A stretch of DNA of 64,000 nucleotides from Microbotryomycetes sp. JL201. Lineage: Eukaryota; Basidiomycota; Microbotryomycetes. The DNA lies in the NCBI GenBank assembly GCA_033819885.1, contig JAQYUZ010000003.1, positions 310,001 through 374,000 of the forward strand, read 5' to 3'. The translations under genes and the position numbers were made by a program. The notes beneath the pieces were generated by a model that made no database searches, was not told the DNA's origin, and saw nothing but the letters and a program-made list of their open reading frames with translations. Positions 33,782-45,402 of this stretch are shown in pieces (position 1 is the first letter of the stretch; each line of letters opens with the position of its first letter).

Positions 33782-34153
33782 CAGGGTGGCCCGAGAAAGT
33801 TGTGCGCCAAATCAGGCGTCAAGCGCTGTCGAGTGTGCGACCGCGGCGCGCCCGCACCAAAGTTTCATTTCGACAAGCTTTGTATCAAATAATTCATTGT
33901 CTAGGTGCAGTCAAACAAAGTCACGTAATCGTAGCAGGACGGGTCACTACTAAGGAAATCAAAACCTCTCGAGCTTTGGCTCTCGCACAGAACGAGTACG
34001 CGCCTCGGACTCTCCATACCAATTGTACAACAGCGATCGTACTCATCGCTTACCCTGGATCTAGTTCGCAGCCAGCTCACTGTGCACGGCTCTTGCTGTT
34101 CGACCTCGTAATAATTAGCGACTGCTGGTCGACAAGACTGTGATAGAAGTGTC
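33782..34153. other. Upstream region of EAF1 and 3' flank of the BAR gene
   Basis: About 370 bp between two tandem minus-strand genes. It contains the EAF1 promoter by position. The last bases next to 34154 could also hold a short alternative 3' exon of the BAR gene (gtgag donor at the stop), but I cannot confirm this. No other feature seen. Confidence 0.4.
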
Positions 34154-35520
34154 TCACCGGTACTCTGCTTCGGCCTGGACAGCTGCCTCTTCAAATTCGG
34201 CTTGGACGGACGCAAGTGCCTCGGCAGCCTCGGCGTGGAATTGCTGCTGGGCTCGGACGAGGCTGTTCAGATTGCGGATTGGCTCGGGATTGTCGAGCAC
34301 TTGACGCATCAAGTTGATGGCCTCTTCGGTCGCCGTCACCAGCTTTTCTTCTGCGGCCTCGACTGTGAAGGCAAACGTGTCAGGCCAAGTCTGTGTGTAT
34401 GACCGAACCTGGCAGGCTCACCTTCGAGACGGACCTGCTCCTGCTTGGGACCGCCAGTGGCAGATTTGAGCGTACCTCGCAGAGCATCAAGTTGAATGCT
34501 GTCGTTCACCTGGTCAGCACGGCCTCGGAGGCTTATCTTGGCTCGGATAACGAACCGAGCGTTCTTCACAGCCTGGCGGCTCTTCATTGCCGCCTGCAAC
34601 GACGAGTTCAGCGTCGCGGACCAAGGCTGCAAGAAGTTCTTGGTGATTTCTTCGTCCTGGATGTTTCTGTGGTTACGCACACGTCCGTGTCAGAGCAAGG
34701 TCTGCGGGAAGTCTTTGGGGTACGTACCTGGCCGAGCCAACCTTGTCCTGGACGACAGCATACGTTTTGAGAACATTGGCGAGGCGACCAGGTCCAACAT
34801 CGACTGCTCCTGAAGCGGCCGCACGAGAGAGAGCATGCGGCAAAGTCTTTTGGACCTCGGCGGGTTTCTGAACGGCAGCAACGCAGGTCAACATTGATTT
34901 TTTCGACTTTGGGGATTCATCGCGTACCTGAGCAACACTTGGTTGAGGCAAGTTCGTGCCTGTGCCGTCGGACTGTGTCAGACCTGCCGACTTCCCTCAA
35001 ATCATTGACCGCGACCAACCCTTGGTGGCAGCTGCGGCCCACGAGCTCAGATTGTGCGCGAGCGAGCCAGTGATCTCGTTGACGCTCTCGTTAATGTGAA
35101 CCGGATAATCGTATGCGCCTTCATAGCTCTTTGCGACCTTGAGCAGGTTCTGGTGCGCGCTTCGCAGGCCATCGACTCTGCGTTCGAGCTCGAGGTATTC
35201 TGCACGGAGACCGACGATGAGCTGCATATCAAAGCATGTTATTCTGCAATGTCATACCCTGCGGCAATTCCGTAATGTCGTCCGCACTGACACCGCCCGT
35301 GCGCTCCTTGACCTTTCAGGAGCCCAAAGTCAGCCTTCGCAACGAGTGTTGTTGCAAGTCAAAGACAAAGACGAACCGTTTGACTGAATGTCTGAAAGCT
35401 GCGCGTGAGCTTGCTACCGGTCGATTGCAAGTCGACGGACGATGCGGCCCCTCCGACAGCGCCGGCTGCCTGCGACGCAGCTTGCGTCACCGACTGCGAG
35501 AATGTCTTCCACGAGTTCAT
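34154..35520 (-). CDS. GVP36: BAR-domain protein, Gvp36-like
   Basis: ATG 35520 opens MNSWKTFSQSVTQAASQAAG. A later junction gives FQTFSQT then VKERTGGVSADDITELPQ, joined to EYLELERRVDGLRSAHQNLL across an intron of about 60 nt. The BAR core continues with YEGAYDYPVHINESVNEITG, then KTLPHALSRAA (about 34840) and LKTYAVVQDKVGSAR (about 34760). Next come HRNIQDEEITKNFLQPWSAT (about 34660) and an exon with ARFVIRAKISLRGRADQVND (about 34560). The last exon, EEAINLMRQVLDNPEPIRNL, ends at 34154. This is the fungal Gvp36/BAR family of curved membrane-binding dimers found on Golgi vesicles and linked to endocytosis. At least five introns. The gene is divergent from the proteasome beta2 gene. Confidence 0.85.
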
Positions 35521-35917
35521 ACTCGGTAGGTGCAAGTGGGAGGCTGGCTACTGGCGCTCATGAGCAGGTCAGCTTCTGAGCGTGAGTGCCGCACGGGGAC
35601 GTGGTTGAATGAGATACGGCGCAGCGCGGTGCACGAGGTGCGGATGCGTGCCTCTCTAGCTTCAGGCTTACAGTTGTCTGGTATGAGTACGACTGGGGCA
35701 CTAGAGACGTGAAGCAAAGTGCCAAGATCAGTGAAGGCGGAGGTCAAGCACTTGCTCGCTTCCTGCTTCATACCGCATCTCTTGTCACGCCCCCACCACC
35801 AATATCAGCTCCGTCAGTTTGCGAGGAGGACCGGTTTCGCCTTGAAGCAACTGTGCTGTGATTCATAGTGGACAGCTCCATCAACGTCGTCAGCACCGAC
35901 CCGACTCTAGCGCGGCC
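35521..35917. promoter_or_regulatory. Shared upstream region of BAR protein and proteasome beta2 genes
   Basis: About 400 bp between divergent start codons. I see no clear TATA box or proteasome-type PACE element (GGTGGCAAA). The promoter role is inferred from position only. Confidence 0.3.
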
Positions 35918-37424
35918 ATGGCATCCGGCGGCGGATTCGACTTTTCAAATCATTTGCGTAATTCTTCACTGACTCAGCAAGGGCTGAAGCTGCCGAGGGT
36001 GAGCCACGATGCGATGCATGCTTTGCTGCGACCGATGACGGCGCTTATTGCGCTCGCTCATGACGGTCGAGCGTTCAAGTGGGCGTGATCCGAGTGTGCA
36101 AGACTATTGCAACTCAATTGCACATGTGAACTGGGCTGTTGCGGTACCGTCGCAAGGCTTGGCGTCGATGGCCCCGGCGTCGCCAGCCTAGACGCGCAAG
36201 CCTCTGCTTATCATCCCACTATCAGTCTCTCGCTCGTTTACATGACGCTTGACGCTGATCAGTCCCAACGTTGTATCAGGCGACGAGCACGGGTACCACC
36301 ATTGTGGGCTGCTTGTTTGATGGCGGACTCGTTCTAGGAGCAGATACTAGGGTTGGTCTCACCTTCGGTCATCCCTCAGCAAAGGCCTGCAGGCTCATCC
36401 GTCCTACTTGTTTGCATCTCAGGCTACCGCCGGCTCCGTCGTCGCAGACAAGAACTGTGAAAAGGTGAGATTTGTAGCGCTAGCCAGACCATCAAGACGC
36501 AACCGACCCTACAATCCCATCGCAGATCCACTACATCTCTGAAAACATCCGATGCGCTGGTGCGGGTACCGCCGCAGACTGCGATGCGTACGTACCGAAC
36601 TGTGCCGGCAGAGTTGTCTCATCCCTGACAAAATTTCCGACCGTCAGCGTGACCAAGATGATCAGCAGCAACTTGCAACTACATGCCCTCTCTACCGGCC
36701 GCAGACCGATGGTCGTTACGGCGATGACCATGATCAAGCAACACCTGTTCCAGTCAGTCTGCCAGCGATCGCCTTGAGGACCGTGGCTCAATGAAGTTCG
36801 TTCAGATACCAAGGACATGTCGGTGCAGCGCTCGTTCTCGGTGGCATCGACCACACCGGACCACATTTGTTCACTATCCATCCGCATGGCTCGACTGACA
36901 AGCTGCCGTACGTGACCATGGGCAGTGGTTCACTAGCGGCCATGGCCGTGTTTGAATCGTACTGGCAGCCCAACATGACACGACAGGCGGCGATCGACCT
37001 GGTCACTGAGGCGATCGAAGCTGGCATCTGGAACGATTTGGGTTCTGGCAGCAACGTCGACGTGTGCGTGATTGAGCCTACAAAAACTGAAATGTTGCGC
37101 AACTACAAGACGCCAAACCAAAAGGTTACAAAGGAGCAAAACTACAAGTGGAGGCGGTGAGTTCCGGCTGCAGTCGTACGCATGAAGCGTTCAGCTCGTG
37201 AGCTGACTTTTGTGACCGCTTCAGAGGTGTCACGGCCTGGACGAGAGAAGGTATGCGCGTTCTTCGGAAGAACGATATCGGATGCGACGCTGACGTGAAT
37301 TATAATGTGTCACATGGCAGAGATCAAGAAAATGATTATAGCGGAAGAGGTGATCGTTGCAGGAGGTCGAGTGCAAGGTCCGGAAGGCAGTGGCGCTGGT
37401 GCAGCGATGGAAGTAGACGCATAA
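35918..37424 (+). CDS. PUP1: 20S proteasome subunit beta2 (beta type-7)
   Basis: ATG 35918 gives [20 protein letters not shown], a short propeptide. An intron then joins LKLPR to [19 protein letters not shown]; autocleavage before the first Thr of TTIVG exposes the catalytic Thr1. Next exons give GADTR, then [20 protein letters not shown], where Asp17 and Lys33 equivalents are present, and then [20 protein letters not shown]. The exon 36805-37159 has [36 protein letters not shown] and [20 protein letters not shown]. The C-terminal extension, which in this subunit wraps beta3, ends AAMEVDA at 37424. This is the trypsin-like active subunit of the core particle. About six short introns. Confidence 0.94.
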
Positions 37425-37551
37425 AGATACTGTTTCTTACATACTCTCTCTCCGATGCAATTCCGACCATGCTCAGTAAATGAACTGAAGTGCCGATGGC
37501 GGACGCGCGGCCGATTTGCCGAGATCTTGCCTGATCTATATCCGCCGCTCA

Positions 37552-39053
37552 ATGTTTCGCACTCTTTTGCGCGGCAGATCTCCGTTTCTGATCACAAGTG
37601 GTGGATTGGCTGCCGCAGCCGTGGCACCAATCGTCGTGACGATCCCTGCAGACGCCGAGCGGTCCGCGGACGAACAAACTGGCGCTCGCCCGGCGCATCA
37701 CAACCCAAAAGGGGGTTTCACCAACCCGTGGCCCTCATTCGTTGTGCGTCTCGCCCCCTCTCTAGCTCATATGTTGCTGGCGGTGCGCCATAGAGCACGT
37801 GCCACGGCTGCGCTCACGTGACTTGTTATTGAACTTGCTCACTCGTCACAGGACCGACCGATGAGCATCAGTACAGCGTACGACTTGTACAAGAATTGGG
37901 ATTCTAAGCCTGTCCCGCCGCCTGAGCTATTGCCCCAAGTGCGTCGGCCTGATTGGGGTCGACGATCGGACGAGAGCTTGCAAGAATGGGAAAAGGACAT
38001 CAAGGTCACGTGGTGAGGCGTGGCCCCTTCAAGATCTGATCTCACCCCTCCCTGCTGCTGACGAGCTAGTTCGCTTGTGCGACCAGGCTTGGCCACGCTT
38101 GCTTCATGGCAGAGTTTCCGCCACCGGCCGAAGGAATTCGAGGAGCTCGCGTCTTGTTCGATCCTGTTTGGAGTCACAGGTGCAGTCCTGTACAGTGTAA
38201 GACGAGGCTGGGCGAGCGTGTGAGACCTTGTGCTAACCTCCTGCCACCAGTCATGGGTCCAGCAAGAGTCACAAAACCTCCATTCGAGCTCAAAGACATG
38301 CCAGAGATTGACCTAGTCGTACAAAGTCACGATCACTACGACCACACAGACGTAGCCACTCTCAAGCACATCTACAACTCGCAACCGAAAGGATCGGTCC
38401 ACTTTTTCTCACCGCTCGGCAACAAATCGTGGTTCAAATCAACCATTGGCGTCAAAGACGAATACGTAACTGAACTCGACTGGTGGCAAGTACGAGAATG
38501 TACAGTAAAGCTTGGTCAAGAGGGTGTCGAGTCGACATTTAGGATTACTTGCACGCCTTGCCAGCATTTCTCAGGCAGGGGTTTGCTCGATCGAAACAAG
38601 ACCTTGTGGGCCTCGTGGGCTGTTCAGCAATATAACGGACGTTCAAAAGATATTACAGCAAGTGTTTGGCATGCTGGTGATTGTGGCTTGCGCTCTGTCG
38701 AGAAAGGAATGACTGCCGAGGACGAAGACAAATTGACTCGATGCCCTGCCTATCAAGAGATTGGAGACAAACTCGGTCCGTTCGACGTCTCTTGCATTCC
38801 CATCGGAGCATATTCGCCTAGGTTCTTCATGTCGAGGGTTCATTGTTCGCCTGAAGATGCAGTCGAGGTTCATCAGATGACAAGGAGCAGAAAATCGCTC
38901 GCGATGCATCACAGCACGTGGATGCTCACGGACGAAGAAATGACTGAACCGCCAAAGAGGTTGAAACAGGCTTTAAAGGACAAGGGTTTGCGTGCGGACG
39001 AATTCGTCAGTCTAGATATTGGCGAGACTGCGAGGGTCACGCCACAAGAGTGA
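37552..39053 (+). CDS. FMP30: NAPE-hydrolysing phospholipase D, FMP30-like
   Basis: ATG 37552 opens MFRTLLRGRSPFLITSGGLA, a likely mitochondrial targeting segment followed by a hydrophobic helix, as in yeast Fmp30 of the inner membrane. Later exons join as KDIKVTW then LGHACFMAEFPPPAEG and VLFDPVWSHRCSP. The metallo-beta-lactamase core has VQSHDHYDHTD (HxHxDH), PCQHFSGRGLLDRNKTLWAS, WHAGDCG, IPIGAYSPRFF and AMHHSTW. These are the NAPE-PLD zinc ligands and fingerprints in order. The enzyme releases N-acylethanolamine and phosphatidic acid from N-acyl-PE. The long exon 38248-39053 holds most of the domain. The start is set by the in-frame ATG after an upstream stop. Confidence 0.9.
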
Positions 39054-39337
39054 GAGGGCAGTGTAAATATTCAAGACATTTTCTAATTGTATTCTGCGTG
39101 TTTGTTATCTGTGCGTGTGCATTGCCACGAATTTTTCACCCCCGGATCTGAGCGAGATGTGAAGAGCTTTGATATGATCGACCGTCGAAAACGCCTGATG
39201 AAGGCGGTGCAACGGTTCTCTGACTAGATCACCATCGCTGAAGCCGCTGACCTTTGACACCCCTCACCGCAACAACAAAACTAGAGACAACAACACCAAG
39301 GACATAACAAAACTTAACCCAGGAATGCGAGGACCGA
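39054..39337. other. Convergent spacer
   Basis: About 280 bp between the FMP30-like gene and the WIPI gene, both ending here. An A/C-rich stretch lies at about 39270-39320. No gene seen. Confidence 0.5.
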
Positions 39338-40856
39338 TCACCATTCCCATTCGTCTCCACCAAACCTTCTATATTCTTCAAGGGTACATTCACGCGTCGC
39401 TTTTTTGCTCAGTCCTGCTACTTTATTCGTGTCGCTGCCATCGAGTTTGATTCTGAACCAACCTCCTGATCTGGTGACGGCGATGATCTGGAACTCGTCA
39501 CCATCACTGTCCGGACGGCGGCTTGAATCCAATGGTCGGTCGATTTTGATCCATTCACACATGCATACATCGTCCTCGACAGATGAAGCGGACGCTGACG
39601 ACTTGCCGAGGTCAGTCGGACTTAAAGAAGCAAAATTCGGCAACTTTGACGGAGAGGGTGCCGGAGCTGGCAACCTGAACTGTGAATGAGACCACTCTGA
39701 AGAAAAGTATTTTGGCAAATACGGTTTGAGCAAGTCGAGCTGTCTTTGGCGCGAAGACCTGCGCGTCATTACGTATCAAGAATGCTTCTTTCCTTGGCGC
39801 ATATGTTGTCTGAGCACGTTTTCACTCACTCGTACGCTTCTTGATCGGCTTTGCGCTTTTCTTGACGACTCGTCGTCAGATCCCAAGCGTGAACCGTTCC
39901 CTTGTCACTCGACACGGCCACAGCTTTGCCGTCCCGCCTGAGACTCAAACCGAAAATCTCGGCATAGTCTGTGCCGCGTCTCAATTCTTTGACCAAACTG
40001 CCCGTCCCAGTGTCCCAAACGCGTACGAGTGTGCCTTTGTTCGAAGTCGTCGCGAGCAAATCTCCGTTCGGCGTGATTGCCAGAGCAGACAAGTTTGTCG
40101 TATGAGCCACTATAATGTTGACTGTCGGAAATGTAGTCTTGGTAGGATCGTAAGACGGTGGTGGCGGCAGCGGCGTTCGCAATGGGTCGAACGGCGGCAG
40201 CTTGACTAATTGAATTTGACCAGGTTGTCTCCCGGGAAATGCCAGGAGAGTTGCACCCTTTTCTGTAGCGATGACGACGAGGCCTGGTGAGAGGTGCATC
40301 AGTCGGGCAAATGAACCGTTGAGAGTTGACAAGCTATACCTTTTGGATTACTCGTCGTCTCGTACGAGCCCTCTCTCCAGATCCCATTCGCTCCTTTACC
40401 AAGAGCAAACACGATGACTCGTGAGGACAGGGCAACAGCGAGCCGATCTCGTCTGGCAGCGATGCCCCTAACCCGTTCTCGAAATTCAAGTTGTGCGACG
40501 GGTTTTGCGAGCTTGTCGTCCCAGACAATGACCTTGTTGGGAGGGTACAATGGTGTCGAGCCGCCACCGACAACGAAGAGAATGTTTGAACGCTCGAGTT
40601 GGACGACCAAATCGACAGATCCCGGCAGAGCATCTGACCGAGCCAACTGTTCAGTCCTATTCTCTTCGCTGCGCCTTCGGCCAAGTTCCAGCTAACCTCT
40701 GCGACTGAGCAACAGCAGTGGAGCGGTCTGGTACACGCAGAAGCCCGTTTCGGTTGCAGTCGTGAACGACGTCGAGTCACGCGAGTTGAAACGCACATTG
40801 TTCGTGCGCGGTTGAACATAGTCCGAGATTGTGTGTGGCGCCAGATGCAGCGCCAT
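39338..40856 (-). CDS. HSV2: WIPI/PROPPIN beta-propeller protein, WIPI4/HSV2-like
   Basis: ATG 40856 gives MALHLAPHTISDYVQPRTNN, then VRFNSRDSTSFTTATETGFC and VYQTAPLLLLSRR. The next exon (about 40640-40340) has ERSNILFVVGGGSTPLYPPN and KVIVWDDKLAKPV. The exon at 40320-39830 has HTTNLSALAITPNGDLLATT and TLVRVWDTGTGSLVKELRRG, then TDYAEIFGLSLRRDGKAVAV. L/F-RRG-T-D is the PI3P/PI(3,5)P2-binding motif, and LRRGTD is the WIPI4/HSV2 form. The last exon carries blade seven and ends RRFGGDEWEW. It binds phosphoinositides at phagophore, endosome or vacuole membranes. The protein is compact, without long insertions. Confidence 0.9.
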
Positions 40857-41070
40857 GGCGCGCTCGACGACGGCGCACTGCGGCTCCGCGACGCGGTCGG
40901 AGTGCGAACCGATCGCTGCGCCGCAAGGTGGGGGAGAAAGTGAGATATGATGGCAATCAACAGGAGACATGTCTAGCAAAACAGAACAACATTGATAACC
41001 ATGAACAAGATTGGCGCCGCAAACGACAACTTTGATGCGACAACAAGAAATTTTCAAGGCTGGTGGCGAA
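40857..41070. promoter_or_regulatory. Upstream region of the WIPI gene
   Basis: About 210 bp between the WIPI start and the stop of the next minus-strand gene. No clear motif. Promoter by position. Confidence 0.25.
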
Positions 41071-42482
41071 TCAGTGGCCAACGAGACGGCGTGGCATAAG
41101 TGGCAACATTGACCTTGTCGACAATTGTTTAACCGAACTCGCCAGCGTGATGCCAAGGTCTGTGCAGACGGATCTCAGGCGAGAGAGTTCCTCTTCTGTG
41201 CTCTTCAATGTTGTTCTGTTCGGCCAAGGCAGAGGCGTCACCGTCGGAGAGGTCGATTGCGTGATGACGTCTGGAGTCGTGCTAACATTGACCTCTACTT
41301 GACTCAAAGTCGAGGGATGCTGGCCCGCCTTGAGCCACGCGAGCATTCTCCCTACGCACGTCGCCTGAGGGCCATTAAATACAAGCGACACCAGTGGCAC
41401 TCCCTCAAGCCCATGCAAGAATTGGGGAGAGATATCGAGTTGAGTAGACCACAGATGGAGTCGCTTGAGTGACTCGAATCCCACCAAGCTAGCTTCCACG
41501 CGGCGCTGAGTGTTTCGGATAAGTTTATTTTAGTCCAGAATCAGAACGCAAGAAAACATGAGAACAGCTTACAGTAGGAGGAGACGTGCTCGTGAATGAC
41601 AGCCTGCGCAGTGATTTCTTTGAGCGAGGTCCGAGACGCTCAAAAACGAGTTGTGCGTCGGTCGTGGTGCTCTTGAGCACAAGATCAGACAGTGACATGT
41701 GTTCAAGGAACATCGTAAAGTCTACTTTGCCAAAGGTCAGCCGGTCTTGATCCGAGGATGGATCGCCAGAATGACTTGCCTGCGGCGTGCGGCTCTGCTA
41801 CGATGGAAAGCGACGTGATACCAGACTGACCAGGCTCAAACAGGCTTGTCGGTGGCCCAGCTTGAAACTTGAGTGGACTATCCAAGCGCAGAATTCGAAG
41901 TGATCTCGACAAATGAAGGTGGCGCAGTACCGAGTACTGAATCGGCTCGGTTGACGATACCGTCAGAGAGCGAGCTGTCTGAAACGCCCGCGATCCCATC
42001 ACATCTCGGGCCAGAACCTGTTCGAGATGCTTGCTGCGGACTCTGACGTGCTCGAGGCGAGTCAAGGCGTTCAAGGCAGAGGTCCAAGCCGATCCGAGTC
42101 TTTCCAGATCGTCAAAGTCGTCGACAAAGTGTATAGATTTGACGAGAGAACCATATACAGGTTGCAAGGCGCATGTTGCTGCGAATGCCTGCAAACGAGC
42201 GCTTTTGTCTAGTTGTACAGCCCGGTATACGTTCGCACGCGCGAACGGGGCTAGAGCTCGACAAACGCGCACGGTTGCAGCAGGCACCGTCAAGTCTCTA
42301 TCGAGCCATATTTGGTACTGTATCTCTGGTGGGAGTATCTCAAACTTGCTCGACTGTCTCGCTGGCTGTTGCATCGTCTGCAACATGCACAAGGCGCGCA
42401 AATTCCCGCGTTTGCAGCTTGTGAGCCAAGCTTGAGCACGATCACACACTTGAAGGACATACCGAAGCTTGACAGTCATCAC
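41071..42482 (-). CDS. F-box / leucine-rich-like protein, otherwise uncharacterised
   Basis: Three exons are visible: 42482-~41760, ~41715-41575 and ~41499-41071. An F-box-like block near the start (FEILPPEIQYQIWLDRDLTV, then RVCRALAPFARANVYRAVQL) is followed by irregular leucine-rich repeats: LVKSIHFVDDFDDLERLGS, LTRLEHVRVRSKHLEQVL, LRHLHLSRSLRILRLDSPLK, and LKRLHLWSTQLDISPQFLHG. The layout is that of basidiomycete F-box/LRR proteins, presumed substrate adaptors for SCF ubiquitin ligases. The protein could start at Met 42482 or at the Met codon near 42386, just before the F-box block. The F-box is degenerate, so the call is moderate. No substrate can be suggested. Confidence 0.55.
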
Positions 42483-42858
42483 TGATAGACTTTTTGCGAT
42501 ACCTCATCCGGTCAGCGACCACCGATATGGACAGTGGCAAAGAGCAGATTTGCGCGCCGCGTTCGCCGGCCTGCGCGCTCACGTGACCTTGACCTGAACG
42601 GGCAGAGCTTGTGGAGGCGCGACCAAACGTGTCGCTCTCGAACGAACGTTTTAGGATATGGTACACATACTGCACGGCAGTGCGTTTGCAGTGCGCCGGG
42701 GAAAGCATCGGCTCCGCACTCAAATTAAGATCATGAACCCTCAAGCACGCAACAGAATTGTAGACTGGCGAGAACGCAAGAGAGATGCAATACAACCCTA
42801 TTCGTTACAAGCACAGCGAGCCAGTTCAGAGCAACTACCAATCGACGACGACGACTTC

Positions 42859-43870
42859 TTAGATCGTCCTCGAGACGCGCGAAGGGTCCTGGCCGAGAGA
42901 CTTGGCGCGAGCTTGCAGCTCTGAAAGTAAATAAACAGCGCGTCAGCAAGCTTGTCAACATGACCAGAGCGGCGAAGAAACGAGACGCACTGGCAATCGA
43001 CTTGTTGCCACGGATTCCACCGCCCCAGTGGCGGGCAGCGTCCTTGGCCTTGTCCTCAAAGTTGGACTTGATGGCAGACACGAGCTTGGAGAGCTCGGCC
43101 TTGTCCTCGGCGCGGACCTCACCGAAAGCGAGAACGGCGGACGTCTTGCGGCCGACGACTGTGCCCAATCGCGCCTTGTTCTTGACAATGCAGTACGGAA
43201 CACCCATCTTGCGGCACAGGGCGGGCAAGAAAACAACGAGCTCGATCGGGTCAACGTCATCGGCGATGATGACAAGGTTGGCCTTCTTTTGCTCAACGAG
43301 GGCAACAACGTGCTGAAAGAGGCCAGCATTGTCAGACAAGGTCAGCGAAAACAACAGGCACAACGGTGTGGCTCACGTTCAAGCCAGACTTGACGAAGAA
43401 AGGCTTCTTCGACTCGTCCGACTTCTTGCCACCGGCAAGGTCGGCTGCCTTCTGCTCGAGGCGGGCCTTCTTCTCCTGCTTGGTCTCGGCCTTGTACTTG
43501 TTGAGCAGGCGGAACAGCTGGGTGGCAGTGTTCTTATCCAAGGTGTTGGCGAATTGGGCGATGGCCGGGGGAGTCTTCAAGCGCTGGTGCAAGATGACCT
43601 TTTGGCGCTGAAGGCGCACATATTCGGGCCACTTGACGAAGCGGGTCAAGTCGGTCGTGGGGCGGATGTCACCACCTGCAGAAAAGCATGATCATAAGCA
43701 ACAAACCGACAAATCGCTGCAAAGCAGACTCACCGATGCCGAAGCTCTTGGGCTTCTTCTCGAAGAGGGGGTTCTTCTTCGTGGCCGAGGCCTTGGCGCC
43801 TGGGTAAGGGGCGGCGGCGGGCTTCTTTCCGGTAGTCTTAGTTGCCTTGGGCTGGATCGCACACAAGGTT
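42859..43870 (-). CDS. RPL8: Large-subunit ribosomal protein eL8 (L7a/L8)
   Basis: The exon at about 43857-43738 opens [20 protein letters not shown] and ends KSFGIGG. It joins to [20 protein letters not shown] and [20 protein letters not shown] (about 43675-43375). The next exon, from about 43318, has [20 protein letters not shown] and [20 protein letters not shown], then [13 protein letters not shown]. The last exon (about 42917-42859) gives [20 protein letters not shown]. The L7Ae fold and [14 protein letters not shown] are diagnostic of eL8. The start codon is on a separate short 5' exon that I could not place: the visible first coding exon is preceded by a splice acceptor and no in-frame ATG. 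The region upstream on this strand is pyrimidine-rich, as is common for ribosomal-protein genes. Confidence 0.93.
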
Positions 43871-44323
43871 TAGGGTCATCGAGTTCCGAGACAGGACAAG
43901 GTTAGAAAAGATGGTTCAGAAAGGAGAGCCGAGTTGGTGCAAGGTTGAGTGAAATGAAGGAAAAGCATGCGCAGAATGCAAAGGGAGACAGAGAAGCACA
44001 AGAGTCAGCACTGCAGCCTTGAAAGGCTTTGGGCATCGTCTAGCAGCAGTCTCCGTCCCGGCCTTATACCCCATCGCGAGCTATCCGTCCATCTGCACCA
44101 CAAGCTTCGCTGCGTCATCTCTGCTCTCTTCCCAAACGACCCAATCCTCCCGATCGCCATCACCCGGGAAGCTCTATACAACTGGGCACGTCCTTTCCCC
44201 AGAGGATTTCGACGCCGCGAAAAGCGGAGACTCGCAAGTCGCCCGCGGGATCAGTGCCCAGTGTTGTTGTAGTTCTTGCCAAACAGGACACGTATCGAGA
44301 ATTTGAGAGGCCGCGAAGTACAC

Positions 44324-44357
44324 GCGCATGGCCCATTTAGACAGCTGGGCCATGCGC
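44324..44357. repeat. Perfect 12-bp inverted repeat with 10-nt loop
   Basis: Arms GCGCATGGCCCA (44324-44335) and TGGGCCATGCGC (44346-44357) are exact reverse complements, separated by TTTAGACAGC. It could form a stable hairpin or be a palindromic protein-binding site. It lies in the stretch without a recognised gene, about 450 bp upstream of the first visible eL8 coding exon. Confidence 0.8.
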
Positions 44358-45207
44358 CCGCACATTCAAAGCCTCGCAAGTCGATACATGTCTTGCGGGC
44401 GATGACCATCGTGAAGAAGGTCATTTGTGGAAGTCGACGACTGCGAGTCATGGCCGATGTTCGGGCTGGCTGCGACGAGGCCGATGGGCCATGGTTCGGG
44501 ACCTGCTCTCGCGCCACTGAACACGACTGACCACTGTTGGCAGACGCAAGAAGTCAGTTTTACGCGAACATCATAAGCAGCATGCCGGACGCACTGGTTG
44601 TTGATTGGCCGGGTGACGAGACGAGACGGAGAGAAAAGTTCACGGCGGGCGGCGCACGAGGGCAACAAAGACAGGAGGCTGCCTCGTTCCAGGCGAGCAA
44701 GAGCACAGCTCGAGTCCAAAAGCGGTCAAGGCTGATTGAGATCTTGAACGTTGTCTATGTAATCAGGTTCTCGCAATTACTTGTCACCTCCGAGAATCAT
44801 TAATCCGCTCATCGACATCGGCAATTCAATTCAGATATGCCTCTGTCTATGTACAGCTGAGTACTTGCCTCTGACAGCTGATCCGGCAATAAGCAGAATT
44901 TGCTGAACCCCCCTTTTCTTGCAACAAGAAAAGAAAATCACGTCGTGCGCCGCCCTTGTCTTTGTCGCCGAACACGATCAGTAGCGCCGTCTCACAACGC
45001 TTGAGTCGTACTCAAACCGTATCTCAATCGTTGTTACAAGCATTGGTTTTCGGCGCGAACCAGCAGCTCGACAAGTCTTCACTCGCAGTTTGCTGGAGGA
45101 TTTGCTTGCGAGACCGCCAGAGATGCCAACGGAACCATGACACTGCAGTCTAGTTGCGTCACATCTGCTTTTGCCGAAACGGTATTGGCTTGCTCGTCCG
45201 CGCAAGT

Positions 45208-45402
45208 CTAGGGAGATTTCTTCCGGGGCTTGCGAGGACGTCCACCGGTGCTTCGAGGCTGAGGTGGATTCGGCGGCTCTCTATCGCACACACACGTGTC
45301 TGTGTATCGCATCGACACGTCTGTGTGCAACAGAGGCCGTCGTGCGTCGAAAGCGGTCTTGCAAACCGCCCAGCGACTCTTGGCGCAGCTGCTGGCGTAC
45401 AA
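45208..45402 (-). other. Open frame with C-terminal AT-hook-like motif
   Basis: The end of this frame reads NPPQPRSTGGRPRKPRKKSP then stop. GRPRKPRKK resembles an AT-hook (core GRP flanked by basic residues), preceded by a Pro-rich segment. No ATG-led, well-formed gene could be assembled around it, and I found no splice joining that keeps the frame with the upstream helical frame (QQLRQESLGGLQDRFRRTTA). It may be the last exon of a small DNA-binding protein or chance. Confidence 0.25.

Noticed and set aside
34100-34153. Extra 3' exon of the BAR-domain gene after a gtgag donor at its stop
   Set aside because: It would add about 20 Ser/Arg-rich residues with no family support; the stop at 34154 gives a normal ending.
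42960-43905. Plus-strand frames opposite eL8
   Set aside because: Shadows of a highly biased ribosomal-protein gene; the minus strand encodes eL8.
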